DNA of 64,000 nt, taken from contig CAXIPT010000004.1 in the NCBI GenBank assembly GCA_964030475.1, positions 3,801,598 to 3,865,597 on the forward strand, given 5' to 3'. This document shows positions 1 through 10,600 of this stretch, one piece after another. The stretch is from Tethya wilhelma (lineage: Eukaryota > Porifera > Demospongiae > Tethyida > Tethyidae). The notes below the pieces were generated by a model, which made no database searches, was not told the origin of the DNA, and saw only the letters and a list, made by a program, of their open reading frames with translations. Each line of letters starts with the position of its first letter. The stretch's first letter is position 1. The position numbers and the translations under genes are program-made.

Positions 1-30
1 CGTGGACAAGTGTATGACAAAGTAACTCAG

Positions 31-510
31 GGTATCCGTGGACCATCCATGGATGTCACAGTTACTATGGCGTACACGGATACTTTGTCAGAGGGGTGTA
101 TTGGCCTGAGGGTATCCGTGGACCATCCATGGACGTCACAGTTACTATGGCATACACGGATACTTTGTCAGAGGGGTGTATTGGCCTGAGGGTATCTGTG
201 GACCATCCACGGACGTCACAGTTACTATGGAGTACACGGATACTTTGTCAGAGGGGTGTATTGGACTTAGGGTATCTGTGGACCATCCATGGATGTCACA
301 GTTACTATGGCGTACAAAGATACTTTGTCAGAAGGGTGTATTGGCCTGAGGGTATCCGTGGACCATCCAAGGACGTCACAGTTACTATGGCGTACATGGA
401 TACTTTGTCAGAGGGGTGTATTGGCCTGAGGGTATCCGTGGACCATCCACGGACGTCACAGTTACTATGGAGTACACGGATACTTTGTCAGAGGGGTGTA
501 TTGACTGTAG
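31..510. repeat. 80-bp tandem minisatellite
   Basis: Six copies of a unit beginning ggtatccgtggaccatcc start at 31, 111, 191, 271, 351 and 431, giving an exact 80-bp period. Copies differ by scattered substitutions, and the last decays after about 510. Because 80 is not a multiple of three, long open frames across the array cycle through three readings of the unit. They are by-products of the repeat, not genes. Confidence 0.95.
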
Positions 511-781
511 GACTGAGGGCATTGGTGGACCATCCATGGACCATCCATGGATATCCACTATATGGTGTACACGGATAGTGCTAGGATTGCATGAGGTATA
601 TATGGAGAGACTGTATCGTCCACAGACAATCTATAGTTACTATGGTTTATACTTGTTTATCCGTGTTATGTCCACGGCAGCAGTGGACAAGAATGGAGTA
701 GTTTGAGGTGTGACAACTGACACTTTGTAGCCAGCATATCTGCATGGTAGTAATACATAGAGACAGGAGCAAATCTAACGG
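511..781. other. spacer, nothing recognised
   Basis: Degenerate tail of the minisatellite (ccatccatgga motifs to about 555), then unique AT-rich sequence. I see no coding signal. Confidence 0.6.
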
Positions 782-1247
782 AGATCAAGGCTGAGAAGAG
801 ATTGTTCTCTGCTAAATATACTGAGATCTTGTTATGGATCAACTGCTCCAGAACTTTTGCAGGAAGACTAATAGGTCTATAATTGGCTGGTGAGTTCTTT
901 GAACCCTTTTTGTGGATAAGGGATATGTTTGATCTCTTTCAGTCAGGGAGCTTGTTTTGATAGAGGCTAAAAGTTGAGTAATAAGTGGTCCAGTAATTAA
1001 GATGGGCTGCCCCTTCTCTGAGCAGTTTGCCTGGAATGTTGTCTGGGCCACTGTGATCTTATATAGATTTCCGACTGTCAGATGTGAATTGAGGGTTAGC
1101 ACCAGGTTGACCAAGGGCTAATATGAGTGATTTCACATTAAAGGGTGATTCTTTTGAAGTAGTTGTCACTCTGTAATTGTTGAAGACAGAACCTTTGTAG
1201 TGAAGTTCTGGTACCTGTCGAGAGCTTCCAAATGGCTTTTGACACAA
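782..1247 (-). mobile_element. decayed non-LTR retrotransposon (LINE) reverse-transcriptase fragment
   Basis: Reading the minus strand in shifting frames gives landmarks of a LINE reverse transcriptase. An upstream PELHYKG-type segment (about 1240-1180) is followed by GPDNIPGKLL (about 1050-1020), and then by a finger/palm motif (about 910-810) containing KKGSKNSPANYRPISL and a VLEQLIHNKI-like helix. At least two frameshifts separate the blocks, and neither the catalytic YxDD nor an endonuclease is present. Jockey/CR1/L2-type elements share this region, but the clade is not resolved. It is a dead 5'-truncated or internally broken copy. Confidence 0.75.
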
Positions 1248-1249
1248 CT

Positions 1250-1700
1250 ACTTCAGGTTGTTGATGATGGGTCATCCACCATAAACCAGAACTCCAGAAC
1301 CCATGTCATATTCTTGGGTACGTTTAACACAGTCCCCCACAAGTCAGACTCGAGCACATTGGTATCCATGGACGTCTAAACTGAATGTTTCCTCACAGGC
1401 ATAGAATATACAGTAGTCAGTTGCTCATCTGAGTGGAAAAGTGTCACCTCTGGAGTTTCCCAGGGTTCTAGCTGTTGTTTATTCCCAGACCCCCCTAGAA
1501 TAGGCGGCTTCGCTGCCGTGCCACCTCCGGTGGCAATTCCAGACCACTCCTTAATACCTACTCTCACTCAAATAAAGGCTTCTTGTGACAGAAATGATGT
1601 AATGAAACATTTAGAAAGAATATTGTTGCTAGGACATTTGGATAAAGTGGAACTTAAGAAATCATCTGCAACAGGAGGCTGAGCACACTTTATTTTGTGC
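1250..1700. other. no recognised gene
   Basis: Unique sequence between the LINE fragment and the zinc-ribbon remnant. A 63-codon minus-strand open frame (1376-1567) has no family resemblance that I recognise. Confidence 0.5.
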
Positions 1701-1703
1701 ATT

Positions 1704-2160
1704 TCATACAATTGCTGCATATGTTACCCATCGTCTCTCCAATATTAGTGACTCCATACTATAGAAATTGATTCCTCGTTGACAAAACAGAGTGCACATG
1801 TCTGCAAGCTCACTTGTGACACCTGTCTGGTGAAACAAATGGAAAGGAATCAGACTTTTGAAGTGAAACATATCTAGAACTTTTGCATCATGTGCTATGG
1901 TTTGGCCTTCTTCGCAAGTATACACCACACTCACCAACATGACAATGTTGTCAATGCGATGGAGAATACGTGGTTGTCTGCTTTCAGACGATCCATCATT
2001 ACAAAAGCTGGTGTCCATTGGCTTTCCACAATGCCTACATTTGATCGATCCAGGGGGTACAAATTTAAGTAGGGATTCCACAATAAAATGGAAGGCACCG
2101 AGAAATCATCTCTATGCACTTGTTTGTCACCTATTATCGGAGCTGGGGCAATAATAATAC
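1704..2160 (-). pseudogene. frameshifted zinc-ribbon protein remnant, multicopy transposon-like family
   Basis: On the minus strand one frame reads a VPSILLWNPY segment (about 2106-2070). A second frame continues with KFVPPGSIKCRHCGKPM, then RILHRIDNIV, VVYTCEEG, and a C-terminal LIPFHLFHQTGVTSELAD block. From memory this order matches a repetitive uncharacterised zinc-ribbon family of invertebrates and transposons (DUF6729-like). A frame change near 2070 breaks the reading, so it is called a pseudogene. No downstream catalytic domain is seen. The family assignment is tentative. Confidence 0.4.
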
Positions 2161-2475
2161 TTGAGAATCCATGGCCTGGATTGTAAGAAATCACAACATG
2201 ATGTGACATGCATGCATGTCTCAACATTTTAGCTAAGTTTTACCTTTGTGGGTTATATCAGCTCACAGATGTACTGAAATGTTCTTCTAGATATTCATCC
2301 ATGTGAAACATTTATTACCAATCCTATAACCAACACAAGACTGGGCCACCTTAGAGCCATGCTGCAAATTTGTAATTACAATGTGACCTAAACCTCAGAG
2401 ATGAACATGCATGTACCAGGTGGTCCAATTTAGGCCTGGTTAATTTCCTACAAAATAATTATAATCATGCAGACT

Positions 2476-2880
2476 TTAGATGCAAATTGCTGGTAAGTAG
2501 AATGACATAATTTGGGATGTTGTCAGAGTCTTATATAGCACAGAGAATTTCTTTGTCTTTGGAAGATTTGAAAACTTTGCTAGCTGTAACAGCTGTGTAT
2601 TAAATTCAGAACCTGTAATTGAACTGAGACTCAGTATAGATTGGACTTTGCAATTGTCTGTGTCAAGTCTACTTATAGTCTCGAAACATTCTTGAAGAAT
2701 GTCAGTCACTGAAAGGAATGGCTGCATTGGAATTGTTAAAGGCACTGGTGACAATGAACAGTTCCATTCATGGGGGAACTTTATGCTTAACATTGTTGGC
2801 AAGGTAGAGGGATCCAAGGATGGATATATAGCACGTGTAACACGCTCTCCCGACAATGTTTCAAGGTAAATTTTTAACAA
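2476..2880 (-). pseudogene. unassigned 134-codon open frame, possible exon or transposon remnant
   Basis: An open minus-strand frame with balanced composition lies about 300 bp upstream of the zinc-ribbon remnant on the same strand. It could be the upstream part of that element or an exon. I recognise no domain, and no clean flanking splice pair fixes its ends. Confidence 0.25.
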
Positions 2881-3429
2881 TTAAATTGTCTACATGCATG
2901 CATGCAATCAACTGTTTAAATTATGGGTTAATTTGTGAATCTGCTGCTAATGCTAGCTAGATGCATGTAGCGTATAATTTATTGCATTCGTATCTTTGTA
3001 CATTAGCAAAAGGAAGCCATGTGATTTTGAACAAAATACCATGCTGTACTGTAAATTACATACCTATATGTACATGCATGCATGCAGAGATTGCTTTTTA
3101 TGAGTCAAAGACATCGACTCACAAGAGTGAATTCATGATGGCAATCAACAAGTCCTTTGGTGCTGGTGGTATGTTCTGCACATTGTCAGATGTAGAGTTG
3201 GGTAACTAACTGTTGAAAAAAGTCATGGAATTAATGAGTTCACAAAACCCAAAGATTTTGACTGGAACATTAGACCACCCCACCTGTGTTTGTGATCACT
3301 CCAGAGGTAAAATGTAACTTTATACTGCCTTAATTCTTTGGTGCATGTTTGTTCGTAGACTTATTGGTAGGTGGCACATATAAAGTGTATCCGTAAATTA
3401 GAGTGAGGAGTCGAATTCATAATGAGCTC
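2881..3429. other. spacer with a short plus-strand coding-like stretch
   Basis: Contains atgcatgcatg runs. A plus-strand stretch at about 3085-3209 reads EIAFYESKTSTHKSEF and ends at a stop; it is coding-like but unassigned. Nothing else is recognised. Confidence 0.35.
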
Positions 3430-4620
3430 ATTGCGCTCTCTGTATTCCCGAGTCCATGTCCTGTGCTCTCTGTGTTCTCTGTGTTCTCTGTGCTCTCTAT
3501 GCTCCCTTCTCTATGTTCCTTGTGCTCCCTCTGTTCCCTGTGCTCCCTGTGCTCTCTGTGCTCTCTGTGCTCCCTGTGTTCCCTGTGCTCTCTGTGTTCT
3601 CCATATTCTGTATGTTCTCTATGTTCCTTTTGCACTCTGTGCTCTCTGTGTTCTCTGTGCTCCCTTCTCTATGTTCCCTGTGCTCTCTGTGTTCCCTGTG
3701 CTCTCTGTGTTCTCTATGTTCCCTGTGCTCTCTATGTTCCCTGGGCTCTCCATATTCTGTATGTTCTCTATGTTCCTTGTGCTCTCTGTGCTCTCTGTGT
3801 TCTCTGTGTTCCCTGTGTTCCATGTGTTCTCTGTGCTCTCTGTGTTCTCTATGTCCCTTGTGCTCTCTGCGTTCCCTGTGCTCTCTGTGCTCTCTGTGTT
3901 CCTTGCCTGGTGCTCTCTGTGTTCTCTATGTTCCCTGTGCTCTCTATGTTCTCTGTGCTCCCTGTGTTCCCTGTGCTCTCTGTGTTCTCTATGTCCCTTG
4001 TGCTCTCTGTGTTCCCTGTGCTCTCTGTGTTCTCTGTGTTCCTTGCCTGGTGCTCTCTGTGTTCTCTATGTTCTCTATGTCCCTTGTGCTCTCTGTGTTC
4101 CCTGTGTTCTATGTCCCTTGTGCTCTCTGTGTTCCCTGTGTTCTCTATGTCCCTTGTGGTCTCTGTGTTCTCTGTGTTCCCTGTGCTCTCTGTGCAGTGT
4201 GTTCTCTGTGGTCCCTATATTCTCTGTGCCCCCTGTGTTCTCTGTGCTCTCTGTGTTACCTGTTCTCTCTGCTCTGTGTTACCTGTGCTTTCTGTGTTCT
4301 GTGCTACCTGTGTTCTCTATGTTCCTGTGCTCTCTGTGTTTCATGTGCTCTCTGTGCTCCCTGTGTTCCCTGTGAGCTCTCTGTGCACGTGCTCTCTGTG
4401 TTCCTTGTGCTCTCTGTGCTCTATGTGTTTTCTCTGTTCTCTGTGTTCTCTGTGCTCCCTATATATGTTCTCCGTGCCCCCTGTGTTCTCTGTGCTCTCT
4501 GTGTTCTCTGTGCTCTCTGTTCTCCCTGTGCTCTCTGTGTTTCCTGTGCTTTCTGTGTTCTGTGCTACCTGTGTTTATCTTTGCTTCCTATGCTCCCTGC
4601 ATGTGCTCTCTGTGCCGGAA
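3430..4620. repeat. 1.2-kb minisatellite of a 9-bp unit, tgtgytctc
   Basis: About 130 imperfect units of tgtgctctc, tgtgttctc or tgtgctccc. The 9-bp period keeps all frames free of stops, so several overlapping Cys/Leu/Ser/Val-rich open frames appear on the plus strand and Glu/His/Arg-rich frames on the minus strand. These are artefacts of the repeat. Units break down near 4570-4620. Confidence 0.95.
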
Positions 4621-4939
4621 TCACTTCATTGTTTTGCTCTCTGTGCTTCGTGTAGTGTACTCTTTGCATGTGTTTGTTGTGATAAAACCTGGTTAGTTAT
4701 TTAATTGAGCTCAGTGCATGTTATGTTCGTGTTTTGTTTTATAATTCCTCTGCATATTGCATGCTCATGATCTCTACCTATTACTTTATATATGTTTGCG
4801 CATGCCCATCATTGTCCCTTCATTGACAATTCATTGATTATAAGGTAACGCAGGCCCAAAATATGACTACAAGAACACAATAAGAGTAATGATAATGATA
4901 GTAGTTTACTGGCGAGCAAATTATGTACAAGTCAAAAAA
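4621..4939. other. spacer, nothing recognised
   Basis: AT-rich unique DNA after the minisatellite. It would be the 3' flank of the minus-strand exons that end at 4940. No AATAAA was seen close to the stop. Confidence 0.5.
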
Positions 4940-5320
4940 TTACCTCCTGTTTAGTTTCTGAGAACCAAAATATGATGGGTTTTTTCTTTGTCTCTTGCCC
5001 ATTACACCTTCCTTGTGGCTCAAACCATCGCTCAAACTGTATGTGCGGTCTTCTACAATGTCAATGTATTAGATGTGGATGTATTATGGAAATATTAGTA
5101 AAAAATCATGAAACCCTGCACTAAATGTACGTACTCTTTTGACGTTTAGGTGGAGGAATACCATTAGCATTCATATCAGCAGTTAGAGTGGGGGCGTTCT
5201 CGGCAGCCACACTGAGAGTGGGGGCGTTCTCGGCAGTCACACTGAGAGTGGGGGCGTTCTCGGCAGCCACACTGAGAGTGGGGGCGTTCTCGGCAGCCAC
5301 ACTGAGAGTGGGCTTGTCCT
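4940..5320 (-). CDS. 3'-terminal exons of an unidentified minus-strand gene (decapeptide repeats, basic tail)
   Basis: Two exons are predicted. Exon 5320-5135 has acceptor ttgcacag and donor gtacgt, is 186 bp and symmetric phase 1-1. Terminal exon 5052-4940 has acceptor acattgtag and a TAA at 4942-4940. The first encodes four copies of the decapeptide APTLSVAAEN, then PPPKRQK. The second adds a basic GKRQRKNP segment, so the tail could carry a bipartite nuclear localisation signal. The phase matches the Calx-beta gene upstream on the same strand, whose later exons are missing beyond the retrotransposon. Whether this is its 3' end or a separate gene cannot be decided by eye. Confidence 0.45.
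5185..5312 (-). repeat. 30-bp in-frame tandem repeat
   Basis: Four full units and a partial one of agagtgggggcgttctcggc plus ten further bases. Only one substitution separates units (gccacac versus gtcacac). It encodes a decapeptide on the minus strand, so copy-number change would keep frame. Confidence 0.9.
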
Positions 5321-5721
5321 CTGTGCAATTGTTTGGGTCATGTATGCATGTATAAAGACATAATGTAGCATACTGACTGATTGTACACACTGCAAAGTTC
5401 ACATCAAAGCTGGTTTTAAAATTTATGCCATAATGGCCTATCACAAGGGTAGGAATGATGAGGATTGGTTCCATGAAGATAAAGTGAATGAATTTGCTGA
5501 CAGCGTTTACTGGGACCCAAATTACTACTCAGTTTGACACAAGGTACTGCTATCCACACCCGTACTGTTATGACTGGGCGACTACAGAATGAGATCATGT
5601 GGTAATTCTGCCAGTAGTGTAAAATTACTTGACTCAGAGAAAGCTAGTGCTACTACTTCATCGTCCGAAACCACATTGAAGTCAAGGTAATTACTTGATT
5701 TTTATATGGACAGTATGATAG
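5321..5721. other. spacer with weak plus-strand coding-like stretches
   Basis: Plus-strand stretches at about 5429-5536 (MAYHKGRNDEDWF, ending at a stop) and about 5582-5686 (NSASSVKLLDSEKAS, followed by gtaatt) look coding-like but match nothing I know. Confidence 0.3.
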
Positions 5722-5835
5722 TTACCAAATCATGTGATCTGGCCAACAATTACATTCTTTAGTGTGATAGAACACGGGTGTCAATCTCCCCAACAAAGAA
5801 AACATGGGCTTCATTATTAAAGTGATAAACCCTAC

Positions 5836-5990
5836 TTGCAAGTCTGAGTATGTTGTGATACCTGTTGGTTTTATAGGTGATGCTGTATATGGTACTGCAA
5901 TATCATCAGGAAGTTGATTCATTGTAGTTTGCAGCCCAGACTGATCAAAACTACCGCTGTTAGAGGTACTTCTGAGATGCAGCTTGTAGA
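5836..5990 (-). CDS. candidate internal exon, unassigned
   Basis: An open minus-strand stretch rich in Ser/Thr and Pro (SNSGSFDQSG, VPYTASPIKPT, TTYSDL) ends at a possible donor gtaggg (5835-5830). A smaller phase 1-1 exon (tattgcag acceptor, 33 bp, gtatca donor) is an alternative inside it. Composition resembles a cytoplasmic tail. Boundaries and gene membership are uncertain. Confidence 0.3.
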
Positions 5991-6114
5991 GATTCACCAA
6001 CTAGTCCATGTAGTCTAACAGTGATTTCTGCTGTCTTGCCATAATTTCATGTTCTACATGCACTTTTTTTTTAACATAACCCCATTCACACTTATTTATA
6101 CAAGTAAAAAAAAT

Positions 6115-6345
6115 ATTAGAAGTGTAATGCAAACATATGAATGACCAAATCATAAAAAAAGTGAGCAAACAAGATTGGACTGGTTCCATGTGAGATTGAG
6201 CGAGGAGTTTATTTCACTGTGTCAACTGTTCATATGCTCAATGACATTGTGGACACACTTGCTCAATCTCATAACCATTTCGATCTTGTTTGCTCACTTT
6301 TTATGATTTGGCCATTCCTATGTTTGCATTACATTTCTTGTTTTT
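6115..6345. mobile_element. foldback (MITE-like) hairpin element
   Basis: The left arm contains gtaatgcaaacatatgaatg, followed by caaatcata, gtgagcaaacaagat and gagattgagcgag. The right arm at about 6255-6345 carries the inverse in order (cttgctcaatctca, atcttgtttgctcac, tatgatttggccattc, atgtttgcattac). Arms are about 90-100 bp around a short centre. No coding capacity. Confidence 0.7.
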
Positions 6346-7271
6346 GTACTATTTTTTTTCGAATAATTGTTTATATTAATGAAATTTAGTCTTTAGCCTG
6401 AGCAGAGAGAACTTGAATACCAACACTGAGCCCAGTACAGTTATCAAGTCATGCCTTTCAGACAGCTGAAACTGTGAAACCCCAAGCTGAATGTGACTTA
6501 TGTCAACTATAATGAATGTCCTGTTAACTATAGATAACTTCCCTACTGAAGAACTGAACACAAAGAATGAAAGAATAGGACAGAGCTTGAGCGCTGCATG
6601 CGAATGGTTGCAAAAGATTCCAAATAACAAGCACTTGAATGCATGGAAACGGTTGTTAGGCTAGCTAGCTTATGAATAATACATGAGTTTAGAATTAATG
6701 GCCACCATATGGAGAAAGCGCTTTTTGCTTTGTATCTAGCGACTCAATGAGAGACACAAATAACCGATGGCAAAAGTGATTGAAGACAAAGAAACCAAGT
6801 TTGTTTGTTCAAGAATCAGCTTTTAAAAGTGAATGGTCTTTCAGATATGCGGTGAGAAGATAGAAGATGGAGAAAATTGGAGATTTGGCACATTTTAGTT
6901 TGTTACTTTAGTGATGGTTTTAGGCCATGTTTTTGAAAGAGAAAGAGCTAAATATTAGCTTAAGAAGCCTTTTAGTGCCAAGCGCTCACTAGCACTGGGA
7001 ATTAAACCCTTGGTGAGCGCATTGCACATGCACAAGACTGACAAACTCGATGCCAGGGTGGATGCCCGTGTATGCCCAGGCTTGACTACGCCACTGTGTG
7101 CACTGTGTACTTAAGGCCTATGTCAGCAATTTTAACCTCATTAATATTCATAGCTACAATATTCCCAGTACGATAGTACTGGGTACATAGGAATGGCACA
7201 GATGGCCCATTAGCGCAATACAAATATTCACGTGCTGCAAAAACTGAGTTCTTAGAGCTACTATTAAGCTC
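6346..7271. other. no recognised gene
   Basis: AT-rich sequence, with aagcgctcactagcactggg / ccttggtgagcgc at about 6980-7020 forming a weak dyad. A minus-strand open frame runs from the retrotransposon LTR to about 7086 and includes YCANGPSVPFLCTQYYRTGN; I cannot assign it. Confidence 0.4.
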
Positions 7272-7635
7272 TGTAATATCGTGAGTGGTAAGGGCTTTAA
7301 CAACATTTTTTAGTATCCAAATACCAAGACAAAATACAAGAACAGAGTAGTTGCTTAAATACAAAAGGGAGAACATCTAGAACATTCTAAAGTCACACAC
7401 ATCCTGTCTACACATTAACTATTCACTAGCTAGACATAAAGCTAAGCATTCTATAGCACAAAGTGAAAAAGAGATATACCACATCACAAAAGCAAGTTAT
7501 AAAAACATACCTTTTTTAAAATTCTAAAAGTGTGATTAACAGGAAGTACTCTAAGATAGAAGGTAAACATCAATACAATTAAAATATTACTAAAGAGTTC
7601 TAAAGAGTTACTAAAGAGTTCAAAGGATTATCACA
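7272..7635 (-). repeat. 3' LTR of the Ty3/gypsy element
   Basis: In element orientation it begins TGTGATAATCC and ends GATATTACA (TG...CA). It has the same length as the 5' LTR. Confidence 0.93.
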
Positions 7636-7650
7636 CTCCTCCCCTTTTAG
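7636..7650 (-). other. polypurine tract
   Basis: On the element strand ctaaaaggggaggag lies directly upstream of the 3' LTR, the usual position for plus-strand priming. Confidence 0.8.
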
Positions 7651-7668
7651 ATTAAAACAATTAAGGTG

Positions 7669-10600
7669 TTACATAAATTGTTCCGGAGGGTGTGAAACAC
7701 GAGAGGATCGACGAGGTTCGGGTGGACTAGGAATAGAAGGAGGTGGAACACCACTTGTTGAAGGCATGTCAACCCAATCCACTGGGGGTGTATTGATTGA
7801 TGTAGTGTCTGAGGAAGTGTTTGTGCGACGGCGGAGGTGGTCAATATGACGGCGAACAGATGTACCATCTTCCAAATCAATCAAGAATGACATTGGGCCG
7901 AGCTTTTTAGCAATAGTTCCTGGGACCCAAGTGTCATTAGCAGGCAATACTCGTACATAGACTGAATCACCAATGTCCAGGTTGCGAGGTGCAGAATGTT
8001 TGTCACGGTGTAGCTTTTGTACTTTCTGCTTGTCCTGAACACGGTTTGACAAATCTGGTAGCATGAGGTCAAGTAAAGTACGTGGTCGTCTGCCAAACAA
8101 AAGCTCAGCAGGAGAAATACCAGTGGTAGTGTGAGGAGTGTTGCGATAGGTCAGCAGAAAACGAGAAATTCGACTTTGAAGTGAGCCTTGTGTTGATCGT
8201 TTGATGTGTTCTTTGAATGTTTGGACAGCTCGTTCTGCTAAGCCATTTGACGAAGGATGGTAGGGAGCAGAAGTAACATGACGGATACCATTGCGTTGCA
8301 TAAATTCATTGAATTCCGCACTTGTGAAAACAGTTCCATTGTCTAGATCTGTTACAAGCATTTCTGGGAGACCATGTGTTGCGAATAGAGTACGAAAGTG
8401 TTCGATAGTAGTAGTGGATGTAGCTGCTGACACAGGTAGAGCTTCTAACCATTTAGAGTGAGCGTCAACAACTATGAGAAACATTTTTCCAAGAAACGGT
8501 CCAGCATAGTCAGCATGTAGGCGAGCCCATGGGCGTTGTGGCCATTCCCATGGTTGAATTGGAACCGAAGGTGATAGGTGTCTAGTGCGTTGGCAAGCAT
8601 CACACTGCTTTACTGTAGTTTCAATGTCCTTGTCCATACCTGGCCACCAGACAAAACTACGGGCTAAGCTCTTCATTCGGGAGATTCCAGGGTGTCCTTC
8701 ATGAAGTTCATTCGTGACACGTTGACGGAGAGATAAAGGTAAAACAACCCGAGAACCCCAGAGGATGCAACCATCATGAATGCTGAGTTCAAGTTGCCGT
8801 TGAAGATAAGGTTTGAGTGAAGGTTCAGTGGTAGTTTGCCAACCTTTGAGTACAAAAGTAAAGACACGAGAGAGTACTGGATCACGACTCGTTGCTGTCT
8901 TGATGTCTGCTGCTGTGACTGGGTAGGAATTGAGAATATCCATAAGTAAAATAGTTTCGCCAGGAATCATTGTGGAGTGACTAGCTGGGAGTGGCAAGCG
9001 ACTAAGCATGTCTGCATTTCCATGAGTAGATCCTGACTTATACACAATGTGATAGTTGTAGGCGGCAAGTGTCAGTGCCCAACGTTGAATGCGAGCGGAA
9101 GCAAGTGCAGGGGTTGCTTTGTGTTCATCAAAGAGATACTGCAATGGCTTGTGGTCTGAGAGAATGGTAAATTGTCGGCCGTAAAGGTACTGGTGGAAGC
9201 GTTTGACACCAAAGATGATTGCAAGTGCTTCTTTGTCTAGTTGGGAGTATTTCTTTTCCGCTGGAGCCAAAGAACGAGAGGCAAATGCGACTGGCTTTTC
9301 TGTGCCATCGTCTAACTTGTGTGAAAGAACAGCTCCAACGCCATATGGTGAAGCATCACAGGCTAGAATCAGCTCTTTGGAGGGATTGTAGTGGACCAAA
9401 AGGCTCTCAGATGAGAGTGACATCTTAGCTTCCTTGAATGCTTGTTGTTGTTCAGTGCCCCATGTCCAGCGAGTATTTTTGTGGAGGAGTCTGTAGAGTG
9501 GGGCAAGAGTGCTGGATAAATTCGGCAAAAACTTACAGTAGTAGTTCAGCGAGCCTAGAAAGGACTTGAGTTGCGATATGTTGTGAGGAGCTGGAGCCTC
9601 ACGGATTGCTTTGACTTTGTCGGTTAGTGGCTGTAGGCCTTGAGCAGAGATTCTGTGTCCCAAATAGTCTACTGAGGGGAGAAAGAATGCACACTTCGAG
9701 AGTTTGAGTCGGACGTTAGCCTTTTCCAGCCGATTCAGCACGTCTTCCAGGTTGTGGAGATGCTCATCTTGGGTCGTTCCTGTGATCAAGATGTCGTCTA
9801 GGTACACAGTTACATGAGGAATACCTTTCAAGATGCTCTCTATAGTACGCTGGAAGATACTTGGTGCTGAAGATACTCCGAACGGTAGGCGCTTGTAGCG
9901 GTAGAGCCCCTGGTGAGTGTTGATTGTCGTGTATTGCTTGGATTCTTCATCAAGAGGGACCTGTTGGTAAGCATGGAGTAAATCCAGTTTAGAGAATGAC
10001 TTACCACCGGACAGTGATGCAAAAAGATCCTCAACTTTGGGTAGAGGATATGTGTCAGTCTCAGAAGCTTGGTTCACTGTAAGCTTGTAGTCCCCGCAGA
10101 TCCTAATGGAGCCATCCTGTTTCACTACCGGTACTATGGGAGCAGCCCAGTCTGAAAATTCCACACGTTCCAGTACATCCTGTTGTTCCAGTCGGTCAAG
10201 TTCATGCTCAACCTTTGATTTGAGTGCATATGGAACAGATCTGGCACGGTAGAACTTGGGTGTAGCATCTGGCTTAATGTTGAACTTGGCGGTAACTCCT
10301 ACAATACAGCCCATTTCGTCCTTGAATACGGAAGGGTGTCGATCAAGAATGGCTTGATGAGGCTTTGGTGAAATGTTCAGCATGGAAGACCAGTCGAGTT
10401 GAATTACTTGCAGCCAATCCCGTCCCAATAAACTAGGACCTTGGCCTTTGATGACGTAGAGAGGCAGTTCGTTCGCTTGATGATTGTAATTGACTTTGAC
10501 TGTGATTTGGCCAATCACATCAATTGATTGACCCGTGTATGTCTTGAGATGGGGGTCAGCAGTGAGAGTTAGTGTCGGTGCTGAGTGAGTGTCCCAAAGA

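Noticed and set aside
31..510. CRISPR-like array
   Set aside because: No unique spacers; whole 80-bp units repeat, and the genome is eukaryotic.
96..578. 160-codon open frame at the left edge
   Set aside because: Reads through an 80-bp tandem repeat in successive frames; no homology signal.
839..1114. Minus-strand open frame as a gene
   Set aside because: It is a shifted frame over the LINE remnant.
3403..4704. Long Cys/Leu/Ser open frames (up to 433 codons) on the plus strand, and Glu/His/Arg frames opposite
   Set aside because: They are readings of a 9-bp minisatellite; several frames are open at once and composition is periodic.
7086..7376. Minus-strand frame crossing the 3' LTR boundary as a host exon
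   Set aside because: Half is LTR sequence; the host half has no domain and no in-phase splice pair.
9203..9428. Plus-strand frames inside the retrotransposon
   Set aside because: Antisense shadows of the gag-pol frame.
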